Shown one piece after another: positions 1 to 7,842 of a stretch of DNA of 64,000 nucleotides. The position numbers were made by a program, and so were the translations under genes. Within the stretch, counting starts at the first letter, position 1, and each line of letters starts with the position of its first letter. Origin of the DNA: Marinifaba aquimaris (lineage in GTDB: Bacteria; Pseudomonadota; Gammaproteobacteria; Enterobacterales; Alteromonadaceae); NCBI RefSeq assembly GCF_013328345.1, contig NZ_JABULX010000001.1:186001-250000 (forward strand), given 5' to 3'. The notes below the pieces were generated by a model, which saw only the letters and a list, made by a program, of their open reading frames with translations, ran no database searches and had not been told where the DNA came from.

Positions 1-2
1 TT

Positions 3-686
3 GAAGCACGTACTTACATTGACCATAAAATGGCATTGGCGAGTCAAGACTTAATGAAACGCACGGAGAACAGTACACAACTGCTTTCGCTAGCAAATCA
101 GTCAGATACTCAATACTTAATTACAGCGAGCTTAGATGATATATCTATTGATAACGAGCACCCTAGCTTTTGGCAAACGCCCACCCGCTTCTTTGAAATG
201 AACGTCTTTGTCTACAATACCTTCAGTGGAGAGAACATTGCCCAGTTTGAATATGCCAGTGAAGCCGAGTGGGATTTTGATTTAAAAAAACAAGTCGATC
301 TTCAATCCAGACGATTCTGGCAATCTAACTATGGTCAAATGGTAGCCGAGCAAATTAACCGTGCCTTTTCAGATATTGAAAACTTAATGCACTGTCAAAG
401 TGTTGAAGCCAAAATCGTTAGTGTTGATGGTTATCAGCTAGGGCTTAACTTGGGTAAAAACAATGGCATTAAGACTGGTGATAAATTTCGTATTCTCCAC
501 CAATCTAGTTTCATTGATAAACAAGGTCGTGCTAGACCTCAATTTATAATCAGCCCTTATGAAGTAGAAGTGACACAAGCTTATCAGCAAAATAGTTTTG
601 CGAAAACGCCGACAGAGAGATTATTGGGAAGTGTGCAAGTAGGAGACATCATAAGGCAGTCCGAGTTTGCCTTAGATATCCAATAA
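3..686 (+). CDS. flgT: FlgT-like flagellar T-ring/H-ring protein, C-terminal part (cut by the window edge)
   Basis: The reading frame is open from the third base of the window, so the gene starts upstream and only about 227 C-terminal residues are seen. FlgT is a periplasmic protein of sodium-driven and lateral-type flagella that forms the H ring and supports T-ring assembly around the motor. Support is the family-like pattern: a stretch ending in aromatic-rich 'FWQSNYGQMVAEQ', a single Cys near 'LMHCQS', and a C-terminal beta-rich domain with 'LNLGKNNGIKTGDKF' and 'VGDII'. The signal peptide would lie outside the window. No flagellar neighbour is visible here, so the call rests on sequence memory alone. 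Frame and partial status are certain; the name is probable. Confidence 0.65.
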   Translation, partial: EARTYIDHKMALASQDLMKRTENSTQLLSLANQSDTQYLITASLDDISIDNEHPSFWQTPTRFFEMNVFVYNTFSGENIAQFEYASEAEWDFDLKKQVDLQSRRFWQSNYGQMVAEQINRAFSDIENLMHCQSVEAKIVSVDGYQLGLNLGKNNGIKTGDKFRILHQSSFIDKQGRARPQFIISPYEVEVTQAYQQNSFAKTPTERLLGSVQVGDIIRQSEFALDIQ

Positions 687-691
687 GTTAA

Positions 692-1036
692 TTATTGTTC
701 ATCATCTTGATAGAGCTTCATAACCAATTGTTGCTCTATCTCCCCCATCGATACCAAATGGCGAGTCATGATTCTGACTAGTTTCGATTTTGACACCCCC
801 AATGCTTCAGACAACTCAGTTAAATCAGCTTTAACCTCATTATTTAAAGTAAACGTGGCAGGCGTGAATCGTTTTTCTTTAGCTGACAATTGCTTTGGTT
901 TAATGGCAACTTCTTGTTTTAACCCTTTGGCATGTAACGCCGCACCATCGATAAACTCTTCAAGCGTTAATTCTCTATCGAGCACTCTCGTTTTAGCCGA
1001 CGGCTTGCCAGCCGATTTCAGATCCGCGAACCCCAT
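692..1036 (-). CDS. Small partner protein of the ParA-like ATPase (putative DNA-binding/ParB-like role)
   Basis: A 114-residue protein. The ATG at 1036 is chosen because a GGAGG lies 8 bases upstream; an upstream in-frame TTG at 1054 has no better site. The N-terminal third is basic and low-complexity (KSAGKPSAKTRVLDREL). The middle has a beta-strand-like 'ATFTLNNEVKADL' followed by two helices with 'SEALGVSKSKLVRIM', which resembles a ribbon-helix-helix or helix-turn-helix fold. The start overlaps the 3' end of the ATPase gene by 44 bases in another frame, so the two are co-transcribed and probably translationally coupled. ParA-type ATPases usually act with a small DNA-binding partner encoded just downstream; that role is inferred from position, not from a recognised family. 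Confidence 0.7.
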   Translation of the reverse strand: MGFADLKSAGKPSAKTRVLDRELTLEEFIDGAALHAKGLKQEVAIKPKQLSAKEKRFTPATFTLNNEVKADLTELSEALGVSKSKLVRIMTRHLVSMGEIEQQLVMKLYQDDEQ

Positions 1037-1691
1037 CTTCTTCCTCCACAGCAATTGATGTTATTTCAGAGATTATATTTCGGATCTCTTGAGCAGCCTT
1101 ACTATCACCTTCTATCTCAAGTACAGACTCACCGCACTCCTCACTGTCATCATAAAGATTGCGAGAAAATGTCACTGAGTTGAGTACGGCTAAATTGTAG
1201 CTACGACACACGTCTTTTGACTCCAAAATTCGGCCGGCTTGATTAGGCAACGATGGGCATTGTGTCAACACCACCCTAGGGATCATTCTGGGGTTAACCA
1301 TTTGACATGAAGAGACGAGCTCTTCCATATGAGGTAGTGTTTTTAAATCGCGGCGTTTTGGTCTTAGGGGTAGTAAAACATGGGAAGCGACAGACATGGC
1401 TGCGCGAAGTGTAGTACTGTCTTGACCACCACAATCAACAACAACGTAGTCGTAGTGGTTTTCAAAACTGAGCAACTCGTAGCGTATCTTACCGTATAAT
1501 TGAACACAGTTAATCCAGGGTAAATTAGGTGCTGAGTGCCGAGCTTGAATCCAATCTGAAGTGGTTTTTTGAGGGTCGCAATCAACTAGCATGACACTAG
1601 CGTCTTTTTCTTTAGCAAAATAAACAGCAATATTCTGAGCAAGACAGCTTTTACCACTGCCGCCTTTTTCTCCGCCAACAAGCAAGATCAT
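993..1691 (-). CDS. ParA/MinD-family P-loop ATPase
   Basis: A 232-residue ATPase with a deviant Walker A motif at residues 6-15 (GGEKGGSGKS; the first Lys is the signature Lys of the ParA/MinD group), Walker A' 'VMLVDCDPQKTTSDW' near residues 34-48, and Walker B-like 'YDYVVVDCGGQDS' near residues 80-92. Such proteins bind nucleoid DNA or membrane as ATP dimers and position plasmids, chromosomes or large complexes. There is no N-terminal helix-turn-helix, so this is the short type. It is first in a two-gene unit with the small partner. It is not the main chromosomal parA, which normally sits with parB near gidB/oriC, and nothing of that neighbourhood is here. Cargo is unknown: flagellar, chemosensory and plasmid-like roles are all possible. 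Confidence 0.85.
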   Translation of the reverse strand: MILLVGGEKGGSGKSCLAQNIAVYFAKEKDASVMLVDCDPQKTTSDWIQARHSAPNLPWINCVQLYGKIRYELLSFENHYDYVVVDCGGQDSTTLRAAMSVASHVLLPLRPKRRDLKTLPHMEELVSSCQMVNPRMIPRVVLTQCPSLPNQAGRILESKDVCRSYNLAVLNSVTFSRNLYDDSEECGESVLEIEGDSKAAQEIRNIISEITSIAVEEEDGVRGSEIGWQAVG

Positions 1692-1699
1692 ATTTTTAT

Positions 1700-1781
1700 C
1701 CTCTAGGTACTACAATGTAACGATTAATTACAGGTTAAGAGTTTATTAACCAGAACAACTGGTCAATAATTAGTCTAGAGG
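1700..1781. repeat. Nested inverted repeats upstream of the ParA-like gene
   Basis: Between the divergent ParA-like and diguanylate cyclase genes, CCTCTAG at 1700-1706 is mirrored by CTAGAGG at 1775-1781. Between these arms, ACCAG (1749-1753) and CTGGT (1759-1763) form a second dyad with a 5-base spacer. Perfect dyads just upstream of a ParA-type gene often serve as autoregulatory operators or partition sites. This is inference; no known consensus was matched. The rest of the gap (1692-1989) is A+T-rich and would hold the promoters of both divergent genes. Confidence 0.4.
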
Positions 1782-1989
1782 TCAGAAAAGTGATTGCAAT
1801 AGCTAAGACTGGGTTCTTTAGTTTAAATAATTATCAAAAATTGCTTTAAAATAACAAAACTAATTGTTCGCTATCGAATATTAACTATTAATTAATAAAT
1901 GCAATGTGATAGTATGAAACTTATTCAAAGCGTTAATTACTGTAACAATAAGTTTACTTTGACCCGTCATTCTTTAAGTAGGTTGTTAA

Positions 1990-3327
1990 ATGCGTAAAGA
2001 GAAACTGATTAACATCATCATTTTTGGTCTAATTTTTATGACTGCAGTGATTGTTCTTCTTCAGACTTACTCGCTAAATCACACTCTTGTTGTTAACGCC
2101 AATACAGGTTTTAATTACTCAGCTATTTCAGATGGTACCAATGGGGGCCAATCTTCAGCTAACATTAAAATCAATGGTGACCAAATGATTTTGGAGTGTG
2201 AAATTGTCCACTCTGATTATCCTTGGCCTTACTGTGAAATAGCCATAGCACTCAATGATCTTGAAAATGAGAACGATCGCGTCGGCTTTGACCTTTCTTC
2301 TTTTGATACAGTTACCACTTACGTTAGATTTGAAGAGCCAACTCACGTCGGTATAAGACTTCAAATCCGTAGCTATAACCCCGCTTACTCTAGCCTCTTT
2401 GACGAAGGTTCATGGAAATACAATGCTGTAGAGTACTTTGAACACAACAGTACTTACCCAGCAAAAATCCCAATGTCATCATTACAAGTAGCCACCTGGT
2501 GGTTAGTTGAGCGCGCTATTGCAGTCGAGCATTCCGCACCCGACTTTGATCATGCGATGACAATAGAAATAGCAACGGGTAACAACATCCCTGCAGGTAA
2601 ATATCGCATCATTGTCGATAAGCTTGAATTCAAGGGTAAGCTTTTCAGTAACTCAAGTGTTTACATTGTAATTATATTAATGTGGGTACTATCAGCGATT
2701 GGCTTGATGATTTCTCATCTTACTCACTCACGAGAAGCGCTCGTTAACGCTCAAAAACGCGCAAAAGAATTAAAGCAGTTAAACCAAATACTCAATGTTA
2801 AAAGTAGAGAATTAAAAGATCAGGCAGAGCGCGACCCATTAACAGGCGCACTTAATCGCAGTGGTATTAAAAACGTATTTGACTCAGATTTTTCTTATAT
2901 AGACCCACCCAACTTGTCTTTAATTTTTATCGATATTGACCATTTCAAACCTATCAATGACACACATGGTCATAACGTTGGTGACCTTGTATTAAAGTCA
3001 TTTGCTAAGCTTATTTCAGAATATAGCCGCAATACTGATTTGTTTGCGCGCTGGGGTGGTGAGGAATTTTTACTGGCTTGCCCTAATACAAAACTCAATG
3101 AAGCAGCCGATCTAGCCGAAAGCTTGCGTCATGAAATAGAAGGCTATGATTGGCCTGAAGGGATAACGCTTACCGCCAGTTTTGGTGTTGCGCACAAACA
3201 AGCAGATGAATCACCTTCAGCCTTTATTGAACGTGCTGATAAAGCGTTATACGCAGCTAAAGCCCGTGGGCGTAACCAGGTGGTTGTGTCTAAAGCAAAT
3301 AGTAAAACACCAGCTGCTGCAGCCTAG
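1990..3327 (+). CDS. Membrane-anchored diguanylate cyclase (periplasmic sensor + GGDEF)
   Basis: A 445-residue protein expected to make cyclic di-GMP from two GTP. A transmembrane segment at about 8-26 is followed by a periplasmic sensory region of about 195 residues with no recognised domain name, a second membrane segment at about 224-243, a charged coiled-coil linker (about 248-282), and a GGDEF domain. The active-site motif GGEEF is at residues 356-360, and the inhibitory RxxD site is present five residues upstream (RNTD), so the enzyme looks active and product-inhibited. The tail is Ala/Pro-rich. It is transcribed alone and divergently from the ParA-like gene. Its stop overlaps that of the convergent DnaJ-related gene within the sequence CTAG (3324-3327). 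Confidence 0.93.
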   Translation: MRKEKLINIIIFGLIFMTAVIVLLQTYSLNHTLVVNANTGFNYSAISDGTNGGQSSANIKINGDQMILECEIVHSDYPWPYCEIAIALNDLENENDRVGFDLSSFDTVTTYVRFEEPTHVGIRLQIRSYNPAYSSLFDEGSWKYNAVEYFEHNSTYPAKIPMSSLQVATWWLVERAIAVEHSAPDFDHAMTIEIATGNNIPAGKYRIIVDKLEFKGKLFSNSSVYIVIILMWVLSAIGLMISHLTHSREALVNAQKRAKELKQLNQILNVKSRELKDQAERDPLTGALNRSGIKNVFDSDFSYIDPPNLSLIFIDIDHFKPINDTHGHNVGDLVLKSFAKLISEYSRNTDLFARWGGEEFLLACPNTKLNEAADLAESLRHEIEGYDWPEGITLTASFGVAHKQADESPSAFIERADKALYAAKARGRNQVVVSKANSKTPAAAA

Positions 3328-3911
3328 TTAATTAAAATATTCTTAGCCCAATTTAACTGCTGAAAAGTATGCGTTTCACCGCCCTTATCTGGGTGGTTAC
3401 GCTGAGCCAACTTTTTGTAGGCCTGCTTTATTTCTGATGTATTGTCAGTCGGCTCGATACCTAAAATAACAAAGGCTTTATTTTTCTCCTCTGGTTCAAT
3501 TAAATAACACGCCATTTTCTGCCAAAAGGCATTCAGCATTTGCTCTAGATCATCCTCATTAGTTTGCTTAAAGTTTTGCCAGTCAAGGTAGTAACTGCGA
3601 AGCGGGTCTGATGACGTAAGCGCCAAGCTAGCTTGGCCAGTATTTTCAGTATACGGCTCAATGGTAAAGCGGCTTAATTCAATAGAAATCACCGCAACAG
3701 ATTCCGCCAGCCACTTGTCTCTTAACCGATACAAGGCGTTATAAAGACTAAAGTGCATACAAAAGAGTTGAAAAGAATCAGCCAGTTTATAGTCGGTGAA
3801 CAAACAATAGGGCTCAGCTTGTAATTGTTTAATTAGCTCAAGTTCTTGATGTAAGCCAAACTGGTTTCTTAAGATACTTTCTAGCGTGAAGTCTAGTTTT
3901 TTTGAATGCAT
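3324..3911 (-). CDS. DnaJ-related protein with C-terminal J domain
   Basis: A 195-residue protein. The C-terminal 55 residues are a J domain with the invariant HPD tripeptide in 'RNHPDKGG' and the preceding helix 'SEIKQAYKKLAQ', which would recruit and stimulate an Hsp70 (DnaK). The N-terminal 140 residues match the DNAJ-related N-terminal domain known from gammaproteobacteria, a region of unknown function ahead of a J domain rather than behind it. There is no Gly/Phe linker or zinc finger, so this is a specialised J protein, not DnaJ. The gene stands alone and converges on the diguanylate cyclase gene, sharing four bases of overlapping stop codons. The client protein is unknown. Confidence 0.8.
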   Translation of the reverse strand: MHSKKLDFTLESILRNQFGLHQELELIKQLQAEPYCLFTDYKLADSFQLFCMHFSLYNALYRLRDKWLAESVAVISIELSRFTIEPYTENTGQASLALTSSDPLRSYYLDWQNFKQTNEDDLEQMLNAFWQKMACYLIEPEEKNKAFVILGIEPTDNTSEIKQAYKKLAQRNHPDKGGETHTFQQLNWAKNILIN

Positions 3912-4103
3912 AAATGATTTTTTAAGACGCGGTATAAATAAAATGTAACACTTAACTGAGCAATGTCTAACCTTAATAAAATTAACGACTTAGCCACATT
4001 AATTTTAACTTGGTAAAAAAAGGTAGAGCGCAATATAAGGGTTTAACTAGAATTACCCCTGCTCCATGCTTTGTAGTTAGATTTAATCAGAGGAAGTAGA
4101 GCT

Positions 4104-4418
4104 ATGAGTTGCGCAAAAGTAATAATAGCGAGTTATCTTGCACTTGCTAGCAGTTCAGCATTTGCATCACTTATCCCTTCAGACAACTGTTATCCCAGTT
4201 GCAATACCACCCTCGGCAAAATGGAATTGCATAAAAACAACATACAGATACCATTAAATAACCAGCCGCAAATAGGCACTCAGCAAAATACACAAGCTGA
4301 TGTTATGGTTATTCAGACTAATGCACAAATAAATGATGCATCTGAACCTTCGGTACTGCCAATATTTTTAATTTTGCTCGCAATAACAACTAGGCTGTGT
4401 TGTTACGAGAATAAATAA
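4104..4418 (+). CDS. Small exported protein with a degenerate PEP-CTERM-like C-terminus
   Basis: A 104-residue protein with an AGGAAG ribosome site 8 bases before the ATG. An N-terminal signal peptide (hydrophobic to about residue 21, 'SSSAFAS') is followed by a Cys pair, 'DNCYPSC', then a Gln/Asn-rich middle. The end has the layout of an exosortase sorting signal: 'SEPSVLPIF', a hydrophobic stretch of about 15 residues, then a short polar tail. It differs from the classical motif by Ser instead of Pro before Glu, and it ends with Arg and a Cys pair rather than an Arg cluster. The next gene downstream has a clear PEP-CTERM tail and a similar N-terminal Cys-x3-Cys, so the two look like diverged relatives. 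No function is known. Confidence 0.6.
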   Translation: MSCAKVIIASYLALASSSAFASLIPSDNCYPSCNTTLGKMELHKNNIQIPLNNQPQIGTQQNTQADVMVIQTNAQINDASEPSVLPIFLILLAITTRLCCYENK

Positions 4419-4432
4419 TTGATTTCTTTGGT

Positions 4433-4464
4433 CTTGCTTGCCAATTGTGAAGTTGGCAAGCAAG
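4433..4464. terminator. Perfect 12-bp hairpin after the first PEP-CTERM-like gene
   Basis: CTTGCTTGCCAA (4433-4444) and its exact complement TTGGCAAGCAAG (4453-4464) are separated by 8 bases, 15 bases after the stop of the small exported protein gene. No run of T follows, so simple intrinsic termination is not convincing. It could be an mRNA 3'-end stabiliser or a processed hairpin that lets the two neighbouring genes be expressed at different levels. Confidence 0.45.
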
Positions 4465-4611
4465 GTTGAATGAACAGTCCCCTTGCAAACTGTCGAATAA
4501 TTAGACACCCACCAGTATTTGGCCTAACTAAAGTCAGAAAAATCAGGTAATTAACTTTTGGTATGTTTTAAGCATCTATCGCTTAATACTCAATAGCAAT
4601 TGGTGGTTTTG

Positions 4612-5283
4612 ATGCGTGTATTAAAATATTTGAAGTTATTGGGGCTTGTGGCGTTTTTATTCAGTACTCCTATACAAGCAACGATTATCTCGGTTACAGG
4701 CTGTACTGCAACCTGCACGATTACTAATACACCGCCTAACCCCGTTACACCCGACCCTAATAATGGAGTCTTGTTATTATGGAATGAAAGACAAAATATC
4801 ACCTTAACTGAAAACTTAACGGTTAATCGCGTATTTGATACCAGTGCCAGTTTTATTCAAGACAACGGTAATGGCACATATGATATCTTGGCTGGCACCA
4901 TAGTATCGAGTCACTACATACAGTGGGATCCATTGTTAAACAGCCAAGGGGGAACAATAGCTGGCACTATTTCAGCCACCATCAATCTTGACTCAGAAGT
5001 GTTTGCTTTTATAACTCAAGATGCTCAGCTTTTTGCCAGTGACGAAGCACTTGGTTTACCTGGCCTTGACTATAATGACTTTGGACTTAGAGGCTTAGAG
5101 TTTGGCGATACGACCTCTTTTGTAAATAACAATACTGAGATTAACTGGACAGCTACCAGCCCAGGCGACTGGTCTAGACTAATTACGGCATTCTCCCCCA
5201 CAGCTGAGCGGAAAAATATACCAGAACCCAGCACTTTCATACTTTGTTTAATAGCAATCATGCAACTTTTCAAAAGGCGGTAG
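4612..5283 (+). CDS. Exported PEP-CTERM sorting-domain protein
   Basis: A 223-residue protein from the ATG at 4612, chosen because GGTGG lies 4 bases upstream and a good signal peptide then begins at once (hydrophobic to about residue 22). The mature part starts with 'GCTATC' and a Pro-rich strip, then a beta-rich, Asn/Asp-rich body without a recognised catalytic motif. The C-terminus is a textbook PEP-CTERM signal: 'PEPST', about 14 hydrophobic residues, then Lys-Arg-Arg at the end. Such proteins are cleaved and anchored by exosortase (EpsH/XrtA family) and are linked to exopolysaccharide and biofilm. The exosortase must be encoded elsewhere, as none is seen here. The pairing with the gene upstream suggests a shared pathway. 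Confidence 0.85.
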   Translation: MRVLKYLKLLGLVAFLFSTPIQATIISVTGCTATCTITNTPPNPVTPDPNNGVLLLWNERQNITLTENLTVNRVFDTSASFIQDNGNGTYDILAGTIVSSHYIQWDPLLNSQGGTIAGTISATINLDSEVFAFITQDAQLFASDEALGLPGLDYNDFGLRGLEFGDTTSFVNNNTEINWTATSPGDWSRLITAFSPTAERKNIPEPSTFILCLIAIMQLFKRR

Positions 5284-5404
5284 TTAAATAGCTCATAAAC
5301 CTCTTATCCACCGTATAAATACATTCACCGTATTTGATTTGGTATTCACTAAATGTAGGGAGTATGTTTAATTCAAATTTAAACTCAATGTACCTATAAA
5401 TATA

Positions 5405-6844
5405 ATGACAACATTCCAGCAAGGTAAAAATCGGTGTGCAGCGGCTGCAAAAGTCGATTGGATGGTAACGGCATGCCCTAAAAAGGTACTGAGTAAGCTG
5501 ACAACACCTATGCTCTGGGCAATAAGTGCATTATTTGCAACTGATTTACTCGAGTTATTTTTTGCCTCGCGACTTGGGCAGTTAGAGCTCACTGCGCTCA
5601 GTTTTACACTGCCTTTACAAACCATTATCACGGCAATGGCTGTTGCATTAGGTATTGTCGCTGCAACCAAGTTAAGTCACAGCAACTATCCACAAAAACT
5701 AATACCAGCAACCTTTATTTTCACCTTAATTATTGGCTTGAGTTTATGCCTTGCCTTTATTTGGCAATTAAAACCGTTGCTCTATGTCTTTGGCCTAGAG
5801 CAAGTCTATGATGCCGAACAATATTATGCGCTCATCAATGAATATATGATGATTAAACTCTTAGCTTTGCCCTTTTTTCTACTAATGATGATGGTATTTG
5901 GGCTGTTAAGAGCATTAGGGCAGATGAAATACGCGGCCAAACTACTCGTTTTGTTTGCCACTGTGCAGGTGAGCTTAACAAGCGCACTCCTCTTTACCAA
6001 TTGGTTTAATTTTGATTTAACACCGTTAAGTCTATTAGGGATAGCCCATCTTATTGCTTGTATCACCAGCTTTGCATACGCTCTATTAATATTAAACAAA
6101 GAAGGGTTAATCAACGTCACCGCTTTTAAGTCATCGGCTTTTGATTTCTCAGTCTTTAAATCCTTATTCAAGTTGCTCTTGCCAGTGTCAGCCATACAAC
6201 TGATGACACCAATCGCGCTATCAATTTTAATGGTGATTATTGCAAGACAAGGCAGTGAAGCAGTTGCAGTATACGGCGTCATTTTAAGACTTGAGCCACT
6301 CGCCCTACTTTTACCTATGGTACTGACCACATCCCTACCCATTTTTGTTGGCCAAAATTGGCGTGCAAACAATGCCGAGAGAATTAAACAGGCGCTTAAA
6401 TTGGCAATTATCATCAGTATTATCTGGCAGTTAGTGGTTGCTGCGATACTTTTTTGGCAGTCAGCGAGTATTGGTGCCAATTTCTGTCGAGCAAGCTTGA
6501 TTTCAGATGGGATCAGTTTTGCGTTAAAAGTACTACCGGTAAGCTATGCCGCACTTGCCATGATTTATTTATACGTCAGTTGCAGTAACGCCATTGGTCG
6601 ACCTAACCTTGGCGTCTTTATAAGCTCAATTCGCCTGTTTATATTCACTATTCCATTTGCATGGATTGGTGCATCTATTTCAGGCTTTGAAGGTATCGTT
6701 GTTGGATTAGCAGCAGCAAACTTACTTTTGGGCTTTATTTTGTTGATGATCCCCAAGTCAATCATCCACCGTTTAATCAAAAATCCAGTTGTTGAAGTTG
6801 CAGTAAAACACAACAAAACTGAGCAAGTGATTAAATCACTCTGA
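5405..6844 (+). CDS. MATE-family multidrug/toxin efflux transporter
   Basis: A polytopic inner-membrane protein of up to 479 residues with about 12 hydrophobic segments in two homologous halves, as expected of MATE antiporters that export cationic drugs or metabolites using a Na+ or H+ gradient. The family-like opening 'LFATDLLELFFASRLG' (about residues 44-59) corresponds to the first helix and its Gly-containing turn, although the usual Asp-Thr-x-Phe pattern is altered. The start is uncertain: the ATG at 5405 lacks a ribosome site, and the ATG at 5462 (460 residues) would fit the family length equally well. It is followed 41 bases later by the methyltransferase gene. Substrate cannot be told from sequence. 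Confidence 0.85.
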   Translation: MTTFQQGKNRCAAAAKVDWMVTACPKKVLSKLTTPMLWAISALFATDLLELFFASRLGQLELTALSFTLPLQTIITAMAVALGIVAATKLSHSNYPQKLIPATFIFTLIIGLSLCLAFIWQLKPLLYVFGLEQVYDAEQYYALINEYMMIKLLALPFFLLMMMVFGLLRALGQMKYAAKLLVLFATVQVSLTSALLFTNWFNFDLTPLSLLGIAHLIACITSFAYALLILNKEGLINVTAFKSSAFDFSVFKSLFKLLLPVSAIQLMTPIALSILMVIIARQGSEAVAVYGVILRLEPLALLLPMVLTTSLPIFVGQNWRANNAERIKQALKLAIIISIIWQLVVAAILFWQSASIGANFCRASLISDGISFALKVLPVSYAALAMIYLYVSCSNAIGRPNLGVFISSIRLFIFTIPFAWIGASISGFEGIVVGLAAANLLLGFILLMIPKSIIHRLIKNPVVEVAVKHNKTEQVIKSL

Positions 6845-6884
6845 TCAGACCTGGAAGCACTAAATCAAATAACAAGGAATACCT

Positions 6885-7787
6885 ATGAAAACCTTCACTA
6901 AACACGCACTATCAGTGGGCTTAGCGTTAACTTGCACTATAAGCTTAGCTAATGCAGCTGAAAGTTCACAAACAAGCTCACTGAAACAAAGTACATCTCA
7001 AGTATTAAATAAAGCGCAGAGTAAAAAACTCGATGCTGTGTTAGCAGCGCAATCAGATGAACATAAAGCCAGACATCAATCTCGTCACCCTAAAGAAACA
7101 TTAAGCTTTTTTGGTATTGAGCCTGGTATGACGGTTGTTGAAGCTTTACCAGGCGGTGGTTGGTATTCTAAAGTGATTGCACCTTATTTAGGTAAAGAAG
7201 GTAAATTAATTGGTGTGAACTACGAAGACAGCTTGTGGAGTAACTTCACATGGGCGAGTGAAGATTTCATCAAAGATCGCATTGGAAGAACAAAAACCTT
7301 CCCAAGCCAAGTAAAAGAATGGACCCCTGTAAATACCCCAAAAGCGGAAAGCTATACCTTTGGCACGTTCCCAGAAACAATGAGTGATTCTGTTGATGCG
7401 GTTTTATATATCCGTGCATTACACAACCTCAATCGCTTTAATGACAATGGTCAATATTTGGATACGGCATTAGCCGAAACACATCGTATCCTGAAAAAAG
7501 GTGGTGTAGTGGGTGTGGTTCAGCACAGTAGTGATGTTAGTGGCCTAAAAGGTGATACTGGTTATCTCAATAAAGCAGATGTCATTGCAGCAATGGAAAA
7601 GGCGGGCCTTAAACTAGTTGATGAGTCTGATATCAATGCCAACCCAAAAGACCAGCCAAAAGCCGATGAAATTGTGTGGCGCTTACCACCGACACTGTTA
7701 AATGCAAAAGACGATGAAGCCAAGAAAAAAGCATTAGAGGCTATTGGCGAATCGAACAGAATGACATTACTGTTTAAAAAAATCTAA
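6885..7787 (+). CDS. Exported class I SAM-dependent methyltransferase-like protein
   Basis: A 300-residue protein with an AAGGA-type ribosome site before the ATG. A clear signal peptide (about 1-25, ending 'ANAA') directs it to the periplasm. The rest is a Rossmann-like methyltransferase: motif I 'VVEALPGGGWYS' near residues 83-94, followed by 'LIGVNYED', then a motif IV-like region with 'DAVLYIRALHNL' and a late 'RILKKGGVVGVVQH' as in the COG4798-type predicted methyltransferases. A SAM-dependent enzyme in the periplasm is unusual because SAM is cytoplasmic, so it may have lost catalysis or use another ligand. It lies 41 bases after the MATE gene and may share its transcript; a strong terminator follows. 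Confidence 0.8.
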   Translation: MKTFTKHALSVGLALTCTISLANAAESSQTSSLKQSTSQVLNKAQSKKLDAVLAAQSDEHKARHQSRHPKETLSFFGIEPGMTVVEALPGGGWYSKVIAPYLGKEGKLIGVNYEDSLWSNFTWASEDFIKDRIGRTKTFPSQVKEWTPVNTPKAESYTFGTFPETMSDSVDAVLYIRALHNLNRFNDNGQYLDTALAETHRILKKGGVVGVVQHSSDVSGLKGDTGYLNKADVIAAMEKAGLKLVDESDINANPKDQPKADEIVWRLPPTLLNAKDDEAKKKALEAIGESNRMTLLFKKI

Positions 7788-7805
7788 TTGCCTGGCTTAG
7801 TCAAT

Positions 7806-7842
7806 AAAAGGTTTAGGCCGTTTTCCCTAAACCTTTTAATTT
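7806..7842. terminator. Bidirectional intrinsic terminator
   Basis: AAAAGGTTTAGG (7806-7817) pairs with CCTAAACCTTTT (7826-7837) over 12 bp with an 8-base loop, followed by a T-rich stretch on the + strand and by TTTT on the - strand. It lies between the convergent methyltransferase and VIT-transporter genes and should end both transcripts. Confidence 0.85.

Noticed and set aside
3955-4600. Sigma-54 promoters before the PEP-CTERM-like genes, as known for some PEP-CTERM systems
   Set aside because: No GG-N10-GC arrangement with the surrounding consensus was found near either start.
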